A stretch of 64,000 nucleotides of DNA from Ulota crispa. Lineage: Eukaryota; Streptophyta; Bryopsida; Orthotrichales; Orthotrichaceae. The position numbers were made by a program, and so were the translations under genes. Within the stretch, counting starts at the first letter, position 1, and each line of letters begins with the position of its first letter. The stretch covers positions 8,683,219 through 8,747,218 of the forward strand of contig OY987251.1 of the NCBI GenBank assembly GCA_963920765.1, given 5' to 3'. The notes beneath the pieces were generated by a model, which saw only the letters and a program-made list of their open reading frames with translations, was not told where the DNA came from and made no database searches. Of this stretch, positions 41,404 to 53,649 are shown piece after piece.

Positions 41404-41541
41404 ACGATACAAGTTGTCCGTGAAGAGCCCCCTCTTGTATTGCCCTCCATATTGCGTATGCCCGCATAGCGATTAGTTTCCTTTGTAATGTCATGAAATA
41501 CATGGTATGGCTAGAAGACCTCAAACAACTAAAGAAACGTG
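41404..41541 (-). pseudogene. piggyBac-type transposase, upstream (N-terminal side) piece
   Basis: Minus-strand translation gives LFEVF.PYHVFHDITKETNRYA, matching the piggyBac block that precedes the FIAI/IYME motif found at about 30800 on the other side of the Ty3 element. So the retrotransposon split one transposase. The piece ends abruptly at 41542, where a CACTA terminus begins. The true N-terminus is not in the window. Confidence 0.7.
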
Positions 41542-41558
41542 CACTATAAGAAAATCGG

Positions 41559-44500
41559 TTTTTTTAGATGTTCAAAGTAACAGGCTTCTATGTTTCCTCA
41601 GACATTAATCGTGTTGGCGTACACGTGCAAGAAAATCTGTTTTATAAAACAGGCAAAAAATGTGGCATGTTATTCAAATAACATGAGCACATCTTTGGTG
41701 AATGTCCAAAAAAACATGGGTACATGGGGGAAAAAATTCTGCCAAGTAGAGAAGTTTCATCCAAATAACTTATTTGTCATCCAGTAAACTTTTGACCAAA
41801 ACTTTGATAGGGTTCTACTCCCAAAAACTGACGTGGCAATTTTTGTCGGCCTAGATTCCAACGACTCTTAATTACATAAACACGTTCAATTGAGTGTTTG
41901 TTAAAACATACTTTTGTTCTATTGAACATTTTCTAGAGCATTGTTGGAGTGCTACACAATGTTGTAGTAGACGTAAGGCTGTTCACTACTATGTTGTGAT
42001 GGATATCAAAGGTAAAACATGAACGTTTCAGTAAACATGTTACTGTTTTGTTGGGCACTCTGAACACCGTCCACGCGGGTGTTCTGGCTGCTTCATCACT
42101 TCCTTCGCAGCATCAATAATATATTGGGGCTTTGGTTCAGGGTCCAGGTGCATGTTTCATGTGACATTTAATCTTTTCCAAAATGTTTACATTTGCATCT
42201 ATTTTAATGCGCAACGTCTCAGGGGACAGGTTGTAGAAACCACGCATGGTCATCACGGATGTTACATTGCAATCTTCAAAACTATGCAAAAATGCATAGG
42301 GTTGCCACCTTGACATTGATCGTGACTGTTTTAGTATTCAATTCAATGGATCATTGTCTTGAATGACATTAACTTCTACCATATGATGTTTAGATCAACA
42401 ACAACTGCAATGCAATTGAGTATTGCGTCAATGTTTTCTACGTCGTCAGTGGTGTTGCACACATCACATGGGAGCCGGTACGCTATTATAGAGGACGCAC
42501 ATTCTAGCATTTACTTCGTCGCACAGATGCTCCTCAGAACAGCATATTTGATTTCGCTTGCTATCATTTGCAATTTCTCAAATGTAGATGATGTCTACGC
42601 GCATGTTCAAAGGTTTAAGGTAGGGTTTAGGATATAACATAGATGGGTTGTATATAACAAAGATGACATGTTCTATTGTTATCAAGCTTATAAATCTTAG
42701 CACGTGCGTCTCTACTAATATGTCTCTCTGGATAACACATTTGACCAATAACCCTCTCTTCAGGACATTTGCAACGTAACCAACATCTATATAGAAGTCT
42801 TTTTTGCTCTCTGAGATATTACAAATGACACGGTGGCCATACCATGTTCAATTATAGAACATATGTCTACACATCAACTTCTTCAGTGGTATGTCGTCAA
42901 TAATATCACTAGGGACGTTCACTATTATTCCTAGCAACATTCAACATGCAGCTTTGACGTGCGCATACATAATTACATGTTTTGCATGACATTTTAGTAA
43001 ACGATTATTGGGTACAAGGTTATTCATTCCAATGCGCTTTGCATCGCCTCGCCATTCAAAACAAGGTCATCATTAACGTGGCATTCTCAATGTACTGATT
43101 CATTGGACGTCTTATAAAACATTTAGACTCACCAATACGTTTCTAGACTATTGCTGTACTTGTTGTCTATGCAGACATTTTGCATGACCATTCAGACGTC
43201 AACCCTGACATCACCTTCTTTTCAATAGAATATGCTTGTTGTATGCATCTATGTTTATCACAAAGCAAAATATGGCGGGTAATATAGTTTTGATGTCAAT
43301 GTTCAGCACAAGGATGTCCACGTTGACGTTAGAGACTACGGACGCTAGTCCAAAACTCTGCCTCTCCATACATAAAATGTGCCCTAGCAAACAAGCACGA
43401 TTGCTATGATTGCATAGCCTAAACACTCTACAATGTTGATTATTTTGTGTAATGTCACAACTATCTTGTCGGATTGAACTTCCCGAGGTGCATATAAGAA
43501 TACGTCTTCACCAACAACGGATCTCTCAAAGCGGAGGTCTTGCTTAGCACATGGACGCTATAAACAGGGGTACATTCAACTACCACTGTTTCTTCATTTC
43601 TTCTTGGTCACCTCTGCTCTTGTTGCTGGTCCTACCTACATTTTGTCAATTACCGTGTTAAGATTCCTCATGTCAACATTGCCAGTGCCAAATCCAATCA
43701 ACAAATTCAATGCAAACTCTTATTGATTCTAACCTTTGTGGTTGCCTTTGTGGTCTTGGAGGAGACATTTGACTTAAGTATATCTGGATTAGCCGGTGGG
43801 GAAGGCCCCACATCCTTCACTGCCTTCTTAGTCACTGACAACTTTGAAGGGCAATTAGCCGGCAATGCATACGCATCTGCTTTGTCTGACTCCTGTTACA
43901 AATACAATCAAGTATTCAATCCAGAACTTACACGCTACACTTGTTTCATTTAAGAATGGTAAGTATCAAGTTCTTGCTTGCACTGTACAATACAACAAAG
44001 TGGTATCTTTGGTTTAGGGTAAAAACACATGACAGTTGTCATAGCACAAGAAAGTACTTATCCTCTTATTAGCATTCAAAAGCATTAAAATGCCAGTAAG
44101 GTGACTTGTTTATTGTTCCCACAGAGGTTTAGTTTGTAGACCCTTAAGGTGACCGGAACAGGATAGAAACCCTGTTTAGAATTTGCAACAACACACCAAG
44201 ACAAACACACAAACATAGAATAACCGGAATATCCGGATGATTATCCGGATCTTTGCTAAGATCCGGCTCCGGCAGGACACTTAACTATGGCGAGAGAAGT
44301 TTAGCCTCTATAGCAAAGGGTTCCGCTATTTGATTAAGGAAGGCAGCGTGAGTGCCTACCCTTTGACAATTTATAGTGAATGAAGTATCACTAGACAAAA
44401 TAACAACAAAGAACACAAGGACAACATGATGCAATTACTTCTTTACAGCCAATCCAGAAGTGATTTTAGAAGGATAGGTTACACAAGGAACCCTTACAAC

Positions 44501-45326
44501 CCCAAATTACTACAATGACAAACCCTTCCTAACCTAATTCATGTGCTAAGATGGTAATCGGATAACTAAAGATCCATGTTCCTTTGCTTACAATCACTCT
44601 TGGTAATAGTGAGACTTCTCAACCGTCAACTAGCATGCATTGGGATCGCTATCCGGATTGCATCTAATCTAAGGCTGGCTATTTCTCATAAGAGTATCCA
44701 GATCATAAGCCCAAACAAGAACTGCCCCTTAGAACACGCAGTTTTCCAATCACCTCAATAATGCTACAGAAACCTGATCAAACAGGATTTGGGAACTATC
44801 TTTGTTTCCTTCACACTCAACGTTCGGCTACCCGCACAAAACAATGGTTCTAGCACTGCCGACATACCAACATCGCACCAAATCATCAACTCAGGACTCT
44901 GAAGTGGAAATCCAGAATTTGCTGTATACAAAAAAAATCAAAAATATAAAATTGTCCGAGGCAACAATGGTACAATTGCCCCTAATAACTAATTCTTAGG
45001 AAACATCAAAAAGCTTCCTGAAGGTAAAGTTACTGATCAAAGAATGACACGTTTCATTCTCTGATCCACAAAAGGTGGGTTTGGGCTCTCACCACAAGCT
45101 GCCTCTAAGAGTGGATCTCAAATCCTCAAATCAGGGATCTGTGATATCCAAAGGTAGCTAGACAGGAGGCTATCCCTAACTTCCTATAATCACCTCCCCT
45201 TTATTTCAAATTACAAAACTACCACTCTATACTAGGTGATAGCTTATTACTCTTTTTCTTCTTCTTTGCTGCAGGTGCTGCCGGTTTGGCGGCACTCTTA
45301 CGTGGCCAAGGTCATCGCATCGGAAC
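41559..45326. other. Probable CACTA subterminal and internal non-coding DNA
   Basis: Rich in short scattered words such as 'aacgt', 'gacgt', 'gaacat' and 'gacatt' in both orientations, as expected for subterminal binding sites, but I could not define a clean consensus. A cluster of TATCCGGAT-type palindromes lies at about 44221-44290. Frames here (e.g. 42359-42637, 43723-43953) have no recognisable domain. Confidence 0.35.
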
Positions 45327-47083
45327 TCAAGGACTCCCTGTCGCTTTCCCTTTCTTCTTTGCACTCTTCGCCTTCGATAGCCTTACAGCTTCCAGGTCAG
45401 TGTCACCGGAGAATTCCGTCAAAGTCTTGGTTTCCCCCTCACAACTTGTGCTGGAGGCAAAGGGTTCTTCATCCAAGTCAATCGTTAGGACGGGGGACGT
45501 TGATTCTCTGGAGCGTTTTGGGGTAATCTTCCTCTTGACATGACTCGATACCCAGGCGACACCTCCACCGTCAAGAGTTACCTGGGTCTGACTCTGAGTA
45601 CATGATCCAGGCATAGACCCTTTTCCAGGTCCAAAGTCGACATTGTTGGGTAATCGCACGGAACGAGGCGTCCTCACTTCCTCTAGTTCCTCCTTAAAAG
45701 TAGGACGCAAAGACGGCGGAGGTGGAGTTTTTCGGGCAAGTGTAGCTTCATTCCTTCCGGATCCTTCTCCTTCTTTCGGCATCTTGCTTTGACCATACAG
45801 GATCGTCCACATCTCCTGCAACGTTTCCTCCATCTTGCCTGCATATTCCACCAACATTTCCACAAGCTTGGCACTTATTGCCAATTCCATCTTCAGCACT
45901 TCCTCATCGAACAGCTTAGTCTTTGCCACCACCGTCCCCTAGAATGGCAACCATACTTTTGGAGTTGAGCCATATCCTAGTAGGCGTGTTGGGCTAACTT
46001 GTCCTCCTTCAAATGCCATCATAGTTGTGAGGTGAAGGCTGTCACCTGTCCTGATAGGTTCTGCACCTCCATCTGGCTTTGCTTCCTGGTCTAATAGAGA
46101 TCCTTTACCATGTCATAGAGCTTGTTTTGATGGACAGCATCTGTCAATACAAGCAATTTGTAAAGAACATCTCTATCATACATGACTACCTCATGGATCC
46201 CCTGAATCTAACTAATAAAGTCAGAAAAATGTTCCTTATCCCGGTAGTCCCTGGGGTTTTTCTTGACTGGCTTTGTCGGAGATTCGGAAGCCTCAACAGG
46301 TTTCTTGCCCTCCCGTTTGACTTGTTCTTGTCTCTTTGGTTCGAGGAGCTCTTCTGCCTCTGCTTCTGGTTCTTCTTCCTGCTTTGGTTCCTAGTCTGAT
46401 TCAAGTTTTGGGGTGATGTCAAATCTCATCATCACCTTGACAGTTTCATAGGCTTTACTCTCCTTGTCCTTCAATAATTCCAGATGTTTATACAAATGGA
46501 ATAAGAAAGGACTGAACCTTGATGGTTTAGTGTTTCCTATCGAGTTCACTAATTTCAATACTACATCCTTGACAACTATCCCCCAATTCACCGCTCTCTT
46601 TGAGGATAGTGCACCAAAGATGGTGTTAGCATATGTACGAGTGAAGGTAGTAGGTCTATCCGAAAGCAAAATAGGAACCAAGAATTCCAGAACTTGCCTC
46701 TTCTAGTTTTTCTTACAATTAGCAATCGTGTACCCATTCTTAGAGTTGGCTGCTGTTGCAAACTTCCCCTTGCTGTACTACTCTCCCCAAGGGTAGAGCC
46801 CCCCTCCCTCACTTGCAAAGGAGTATACTCCAATCCAAACCTCCTCCGACCAAGTATCCGGATGGGCTCATTCAGAGTTGTCCCACTGACTTGCTAGATC
46901 TCCTAACAATTCCCTAATCATCTCCCTGTCTTTTAAACCCCAGGGAACCGTAAGAAGTCCCTCGTAATCCATCCAGCTTAGATCCTCCCCTAACATCTTT
47001 CTTGCGTCAGGATCTACAAGAACTCTTGGAACTATTGACCTAAGCGCAATCGGCGCTTCCTCTTCCTTATCCGTTCTACCCAT
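45327..47083 (-). pseudogene. Transposon accessory-like protein, pseudogene with eight in-frame stops
   Basis: Starts MGRTDKEEEAPIALRS at 47083 and stays in one frame to about 45945. There the frame shifts by one into the final open piece (45932-45327; start VAKTKLFDEEVLKMELA, end KKKGKATGSP). Within the first part a central block (TYANTIFGALSSKRAVNWGI then RFSPFLFHLYKHLE) resembles plant transposon-associated proteins of the 'putative plant transposon protein' kind. It is followed by an acidic/Lys-rich linker and a likely coiled coil (MYDRDVLYKLLVLTDAVHQ...). Eight stops interrupt it: six TAG, two TGA, no TAA. A TATA-like TATATA on the minus strand lies near 47406. Function unknown. Confidence 0.6.
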
Positions 47084-47777
47084 GGCTCTGGAAGTGGGTG
47101 AAGAAAACCTGCAACCAACAACTCACTCCACAGGATAGCCTACCGCTCACAGCACCTTCACACTCTTCTCACAAAACAAATGCGCAAAAAACAAGGATCA
47201 AGAAGCAAGATGAATGAGACTTGGGAAATGAACTTGCTTTCTCCTTCCCAAGCTCATGATCAGGATTCCTCCACTGAACCATTGCAACCGCTCTTGTAAT
47301 AATAATTACAGGATAAACCGTTGCCATTATTCCTAATTCTTCCATTAGTGACCGTTGGTCACCAGGCGGCTTGTTTACCATATCTGGAATTTGTCCCACC
47401 GGCGCGCTATATAACCTAGTTTACAATTTCGGGCAAATGTTTCTGATTGAACAAGAAACTATTTTTAGTTTGGCAAGAAATTGTTAATCTCCTATTAACC
47501 ATTTTAACTACTTAAGGAATTGCAAAATTCCTTAAATTTGATAATTTCAATAAACTTCTCCTTTTTACTATGTAAAAGCAACAAAATTATTCAAATAGGA
47601 AGATTTTACATATTTTTATTGTCTAAAACCCTGAAGTTGACTTTTCAGGTTGCGACAACAGTAACTCTTGAGATGCATAAAACAATGTCTCCATGAGCAT
47701 ACATTAGACCATTACAACACATGGCTGCTTTGAGAAACATAGCATACATCATCTACATGTCAATAACGGCACAACAA
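47084..47777. other. Upstream region of the 45-47 kb pseudogene
   Basis: Holds a short minus-strand frame (47169-47399) without a recognisable domain, and AT-rich sequence. It separates two minus-strand pseudogenes. Confidence 0.3.
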
Positions 47778-50700
47778 CTATGCACAATTTACCTCCGTCG
47801 GCGCCACAACCCCATCAGCCTTGGTGATGACCTCTACTATGGTAGCATTCACAACCTCGGAGATGAGGGAGGCATCTTCTTTAGGATCAGTGTGCACCTC
47901 CTCCTTGATGCATTCATTAACTTCTATGGGCCCCCCTCCAACTCCTACAACCAAAGCATCCTGAACATGGGCCCCCTCTCCCCCTTTGTTGCCATCCACC
48001 TCCTGCACTCCTACTCCATGCCCTTCTTTGATAGAGGTGGATCCCCCACAAAGGAAGTATTGCTTGAACATTTTAGCCGAGTGCTCATTTGATGCTTTCA
48101 CAGCCTTGGCCAAGTCGGCGACTACATCCTCTAAATCCACTACCTTTATACCAAGTTCTTCCACCTCTTTCATGAGATCGTCCTGGGGTCTTGGAGCATT
48201 TTCCTTGAGCCGCTCCATCTCTTGGGCCAACTCTGCCTCCACTTCTACAAGGTACGGCTCTCTCCCAAGTTGTAAGATCTAGCATGCACATTTATGTTAA
48301 CAAACATGTCAAAAAAAACATCAACATGAGGATTGGAATGTGAGCCCCAACGTCAACAGAGTTTGATAACATATGAGCTTTTACAAACAAACATTCAAAA
48401 TGACATTGGAGGTGTCATTACAAACCTATACCCATCCACAAAAGTGAACAAAACAACAACTAAGAAGCGAGCTCTCACCAACTTCAAGATTGCCGTTTTC
48501 TCCATTGCGGTCACTTGGGCCTTCTTAGAGGCTTCCCTTCAAAAATGGAGCTCATTTGCTCCAACTTCCTTTGTGCCTTTTTGGTAGCTCGGATTGACTG
48601 CAAGGTTTCCCACTGCTCCTCCGTGATCTTGGGCGGTTTTGGATTGCCGTTCTTAAGTTTCTTGTTCACTTTCCACTGCTCAAGAATCAGCGCCTTGGTG
48701 ATCCTAGGCCCCAACCAAGCCTTGTCAATTTTCTAAGCCTGTCTGCCGGTGACCCTCCACCCTGCAACCACCAATACAAACAAGGAAAAACTCAGTTCCA
48801 TAAAAGGTAGAGCACCAAACATTTTCAATAGCTAGCCGTTAAGTACTAAACTAACCAGCATAAAGACGCTTGTAGAAGCGCTTCTTGGCATGCCGCTGCT
48901 GTGAGTCCCACCCACAGACACAATCCAAGTCTTTCAAAAGGAGTTTAACATCAAGTTCCAATGTCTTCACCATTCTTCTAGTCGGAATACCATTTAAATC
49001 CACTTGTATTGGTTTCTTCTCTTCCTCATAAAAGCCCCTACGCCTCCGAGAGGACTGCCCCTCCTTCTTTGGATTTAGCAACGGCTCGGGACTCTCTGAT
49101 CTCTCTGGCTCATCCCCATTAGAAGCTGAACTTGGGGAACTTGCGCTGGGCTTGTCCTCTCCTTCTTCTTGTTTCCTTGAGCTCAAGCTGGAGGTGCTTC
49201 TAAATCAAGGAAAACCATGTACGCCACAAGAAAGGTCAACAATGGCGTAAAGAATGATAGAGATGTTCACAATGATGTTGGTCAAGCCCAAATTCTTCCA
49301 AACACACACAAGAGTTCAAAAACCACCCTTAAATTGATCCTTAATCATAATTGGATGTATACTATAAGATGCTCACATCCAAAGTTGAAAATTTTCCGGG
49401 ACGACGTCATGTATGGTCCTTATCCAATCTCCTCCACCAAAACACCAAACATAAAAAACGTTGGATTTTGCCACACAGCAATGGCCCGGTATTACAAGGG
49501 ATACACGCGCATTCTTTTGCTTCTAGTACCCCACATATATTTAGTACCATATGAGTGTTATTACCGACAATTGAAAGGGGAGAATGCAACAAAACTCAAA
49601 TGCATAAGCTTGGCCCCGACCACCTTAGACAAATAAGCAAGTACAGGGACCAAATCTACCATGACCGTCAATCCTAGCTAAACTTTTAATGTATACTGGT
49701 CACATCTAGAGATGACAAGAGTGAAGGGAAAAATGGGGGCCTATGGTTTTGCCTTTGCTTTTTTGAACCAATCACCAATTAAAGAAAAGAAACATCAAAA
49801 GTGCAAAACAAAGAGGCCCAAAATTAACAAACATGCAGGCATGAATTTTCACTATCCAAACCACTCATATTAAGAACCATCTAAATGAGCTAACTCTCAA
49901 TTGTTACAAGAGAATTCATAACAAATCCAACTACACTAGGATGATCCACAACCAAACAAATAAGCAAACATAAGAAATGGCTCCTAACATGATCCTCCAT
50001 GTTGATTGGACCTGTATATTACTGGAGTGACATGCACAGATATAAAAATTTGGAAAAAATGATGGGTGTTGGTAGTCGTGTCCATCCCCTTCTAAGCAAA
50101 ACACCCAACCAAAAATTAAGAACACCATATTAACAATTAGGAATGCCCAGTATCAACATACACACATGCATGGTACTTAGATTCCAATCCCACACAAGTT
50201 TAGAAATATCTAAATTGAATAAACAGCACTCACAAAGAGGGAATTTATAACAAATCCAAAAGCATATAGGTGATTCATTGTAACCAAACAAACAAGCAAA
50301 CATAACAAAATGCCCCTGACATGACCCTCCATGTTTACTAGACTTGTATATTACCGAGGTGACATCCAAAGACATAAAAAATTGGGGAAAAAAAAGGGGT
50401 TGTTTGTGGTCCTTCCCAGCCCCTTCTAAATAAAACATGCAACAAAAAAATCAGAACACAATATTAACAAGCACAAATGCCCAATATCAACAAACGCACA
50501 TGCAAGATACTTACATTCCAATTCCACACATGTTTAGAAATATCTAAATTGAATAAACAGCACTCACAAAGAAGGAATGAATAAAAAATCTAAATGCATA
50601 CAGGTGATCCACCATAACTAAACAAAGAAGCAAACATAAAACATGGCCTCCGACATGACCCTCCATGTTGACTAGACTTGTATATTACAGGGGTGACATG

Positions 50701-53638
50701 CACACATATAAAAATTTGGAAAAAAAGGGGGGTGTCGATGGCCCTGTCTAGCTCCTTAAAGGAACACCCAACAAAAAATTAAGAACACGAGATTAACAAA
50801 CACACACACATGATACTTAGCTTTCAATTCCACACAAGTACAGAAATATCTAAATTGAATAAACAGCAGTCACAAAGAGGGAATGAATAAAAATTTGGAA
50901 TGCATACAGGTGATCCACCACAGCCAAACAAATAAGCAAACATAAGAAATGGCCCCTGACATGACCAGTCATGTTGATTGGACTTGTATATTACCAGGGT
51001 GACATGCACAGATATAAAAATTTGGAAAAAATGATGGGTGTTGGTGGTCCTACCCATCCCCTTCTAAGCAAAACACCCAACCAAAAATTAAGAACATGAG
51101 ATTAAGAACACACATGCATGAGACTTCACTTTCAATTCCACACAAGTACAGAAATATCTAAATTGAAAAAACAGCACTCACAAAGAGGGAATGAATAAAA
51201 TTTTGAAATGCATACAGGTGATCCACCGTAACCAAACAAAGAAGCAAACATAAAACATGGCCTCCAACATGATCCTCCACGTTGACTGGACTTGTATATT
51301 ACCAAGGTGACAAGCACAGATAAAAAAATTTGGAAAAAAAAGGATGCTGGTGGTCCTGCCCAACCCCTTCTAAGCAAGACAACCAACAAAAAATTGAAAA
51401 CACCATATTAACAAACACATACATGATACTTAGCTTTCAATTCCACACAAGTTCAGAAATATCTATATTGAATAAACCACACTCACAAAGAGGGAATTCG
51501 TTAAAAATGCAAATGCATACAGGTGATCCAACGTAACCAAACGTAGAAGCAAACATAAATAATTGCCCCCAACATGACTAGTCATGTTGACTGGACTTGT
51601 ATATTACCGGGGTGACATGCACGGATATAAAAATTTGGAAAAAAGGATGGGTGTTGGAGGTCTTGCCCATCCCCTTCTAAGCAAAATAGCCAATAGAAAA
51701 TTAAGAACACAAGATTAACAAGCACGAATGCCTAATATCAACAAACACATATGCATGATACTTAGCTTTCAATTACGCACATGTTTAGAAATATCCAAAT
51801 TGAATAAACAACACTCACAAAGACAGAATGACTAAAAAATCCAAATGCATATAGGTGATCCACCGCAGCCAAACAAATAAGCAAACATAAAAAAATGCCC
51901 CCGACATGACTCTCCATGTTCACTAGATTTGTATATTACTGGGTTCACATCCAAAGCTATAAAATTTGTGGGAAAAAAAGGGATGCCCGAAGCCCTGTCC
52001 CAGCCCAGTTCTATTGGAACACCAACTTTTGAAAAATCACCGGAATTTTCAAACAGAAAGGCCTAATATTAACAAGCACACACGCCCCATGTATACCTGC
52101 TAATGTACACAATTTCATTTCTAGGTGTAAGTGATAAGCAGCAATTATAATGACAAAGCTAAAACAAATCCTATTGCAGAAGCCTAACCTACCATCTCTT
52201 AAGCAAAAAGGCAAGCACAAAAAACGCCCATAACATGACCTTGATCCTGAGCGATTTTACGTACTGCAGGGGTCATGTCTAAAGATGAGAAGGTTGAATT
52301 GAAAACATTGGGCATCTATGGACACGCATAGACCCTCCCAAACACAACAATGAACCCTAAAAATTGCCAGGATTAAAATACATGAATTCCCGTCCTCTCA
52401 CTTACAATCCCCACCTACGTTCTGTTAGCTAACAATGGTACCCATTTCACGTAAAGGAAACATACACACAATAGAATTGCATACGCTAGACCCTACCTAC
52501 TTGAACAAATACGCAAATATAAAAATTGCTCGAGGTTCACTCTGACCTCTGCCCACGTTACTTTGTGTTTTGAAGCGCTAATAAACTTTGATGTGACATG
52601 GAGAGAAATTCATAGGGTTGTAAACCCCTATTTTCAAGGAGATTTAACTAAACCAATAAAACGTACTATGTAACCTTGTTCCCAGCATGACTTTTACCAA
52701 GCTACCGGCAACAGTACAAACTCACTTGTTTCTTGGTGATGTCCTTAGCAACGTTCTTGCAAACAATAATACATGTCTGTAAACGTGCTTCTAATATGGC
52801 TAATGTTTTAGATGATAAAGTGCTAACCTAAGAAAAACACATGATACCTAGAATCTGCCACCAATTCATTTAGAAGAACTCACCTTTCTTGGTCACGGGG
52901 GTCTCCCATCTTCTGCTTCTTCTTTTGCTGTCATTTTGGGGGCGTCATTGTTTGCACCGCAAGCTTGGCCCTGCCCTTTCTTTTAGATTGGACCCCACTG
53001 TGTCGCCGAGAGGGATCATGAAAGCTTCCCTCCTCTACGGATTTGCTGTCAAAGATGTGGTTCACCACAGACGGGTCTGCTGGTACTGATTGTACTCACT
53101 TCTTAAAGCTATCAGTCTTTGGCACTAACGTTGTTACTTTCCCCATCTTTGCACGCTTGAATGGCCACTATTGAAAAGCCCTGTCCGCAGTATCCCTGCA
53201 ATTAGCAAACGCCAATGAAACAATACGGTATTCACGCTCTAGCTACTACAGTTACAATTCATTCTCTGCCATGCATCTTTGCATCTCTAAACTGTATACT
53301 TCTTTAAAAATCCATCACTACTTTGTATGCATTACCTCCCTCACCGCACTTTCCTCGCGTATAGCGTTGGCTTGCTTTACATTGGTGGCAACGCAACAAT
53401 TTTGCCTTGCTGCTGGTTCTTTAGACTCCTCTACTAGTAGTGCACGCTGCAAGGATTGGGGGTCCACTGAAGCCAGACCTCGACGCGTCCTTTCCGGCTC
53501 TATCTTCTCGATCTTGATAAGCTTCCCCGCTAATTGCCGTGGATGTCGAGGAGACGAGGCCAACGCAAGATCCTCCACTAAACGCAGTAGACTATATCTA
53601 ATGTTCACCGGCCCATGACAATTCCAAGGAAACAACAA
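47778..53638 (-). pseudogene. CACTA TNP1-like gene (plant transposase 24 type), multi-exon, decayed
   Basis: Second CACTA gene, thought to encode a protein that binds subterminal repeats. Exons that I infer from GT-AG sites: 53336-53638 (..KLIKIEKIEPERTRRGL..), 52884-53195 (basic, WPFKRAKMGK and SKRKGRAKLAV), 48856-49199 (RSESPEPLLNPKKEGQSSRR, ends RLYAG), 48479-48761 and 47778-48255. Exons 48856-49199 and 48479-48761 join in phase as RLYA-GWRVTGRQA. The latter holds LEQWKVNKKLKNGNPKPPKI and TLQSIRATKKAQRKL, resembling the Transposase_24 (Ptta/En/Spm) core. The last exon encodes a coiled coil (LMKEVEELGIKVVDLEDVV). Four in-frame stops (two TAG, two TGA) make it a pseudogene. The intron between 49200 and 52883 holds a tandem array. 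Confidence 0.55.
49625..52560 (-). repeat. Tandem array of about 310-330 bp units (about 10 copies)
   Basis: The unit marker 'caggtgatccacc' recurs near 49940, 50271, 50604, 50910, 51219, 51524 and 51855 (steps of 331, 333, 306, 309, 305 and 331). More diverged units lie near 49625, 52190 and 52490. Each also has 'gacatgac', 'gacttgtatattac', 'tataaaaatttggaaaaaa', 'aacacccaacaaaaaattaagaac' and 'cacaaagagggaat'. Central units are the most alike and edge units diverged, the pattern of unequal exchange. Repeated short minus-strand frames here are by-products of the repeat. Confidence 0.85.
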
Positions 53639-53649
53639 TTAGGAGGGGA

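Noticed and set aside
42359..43953. Plus-strand frames at 42359-42637 and 43723-43953 as CACTA genes
   Set aside because: No domain, no supporting splice sites and no similarity to TNP1 or TNP2.
49217..49636. 139-codon plus-strand frame as a gene
   Set aside because: It lies antisense inside the TNP1-like intron region, overlaps the degraded first array unit and has no recognisable domain.
50824..51389. Repeated 77-85-codon minus-strand frames (GRTT..FFQIF..), also at 54920-55153, looking like a small protein family
   Set aside because: They are translations of successive units of the 310-bp array. Neighbouring units break the frame, so the similarity reflects the DNA repeat, not a gene family.
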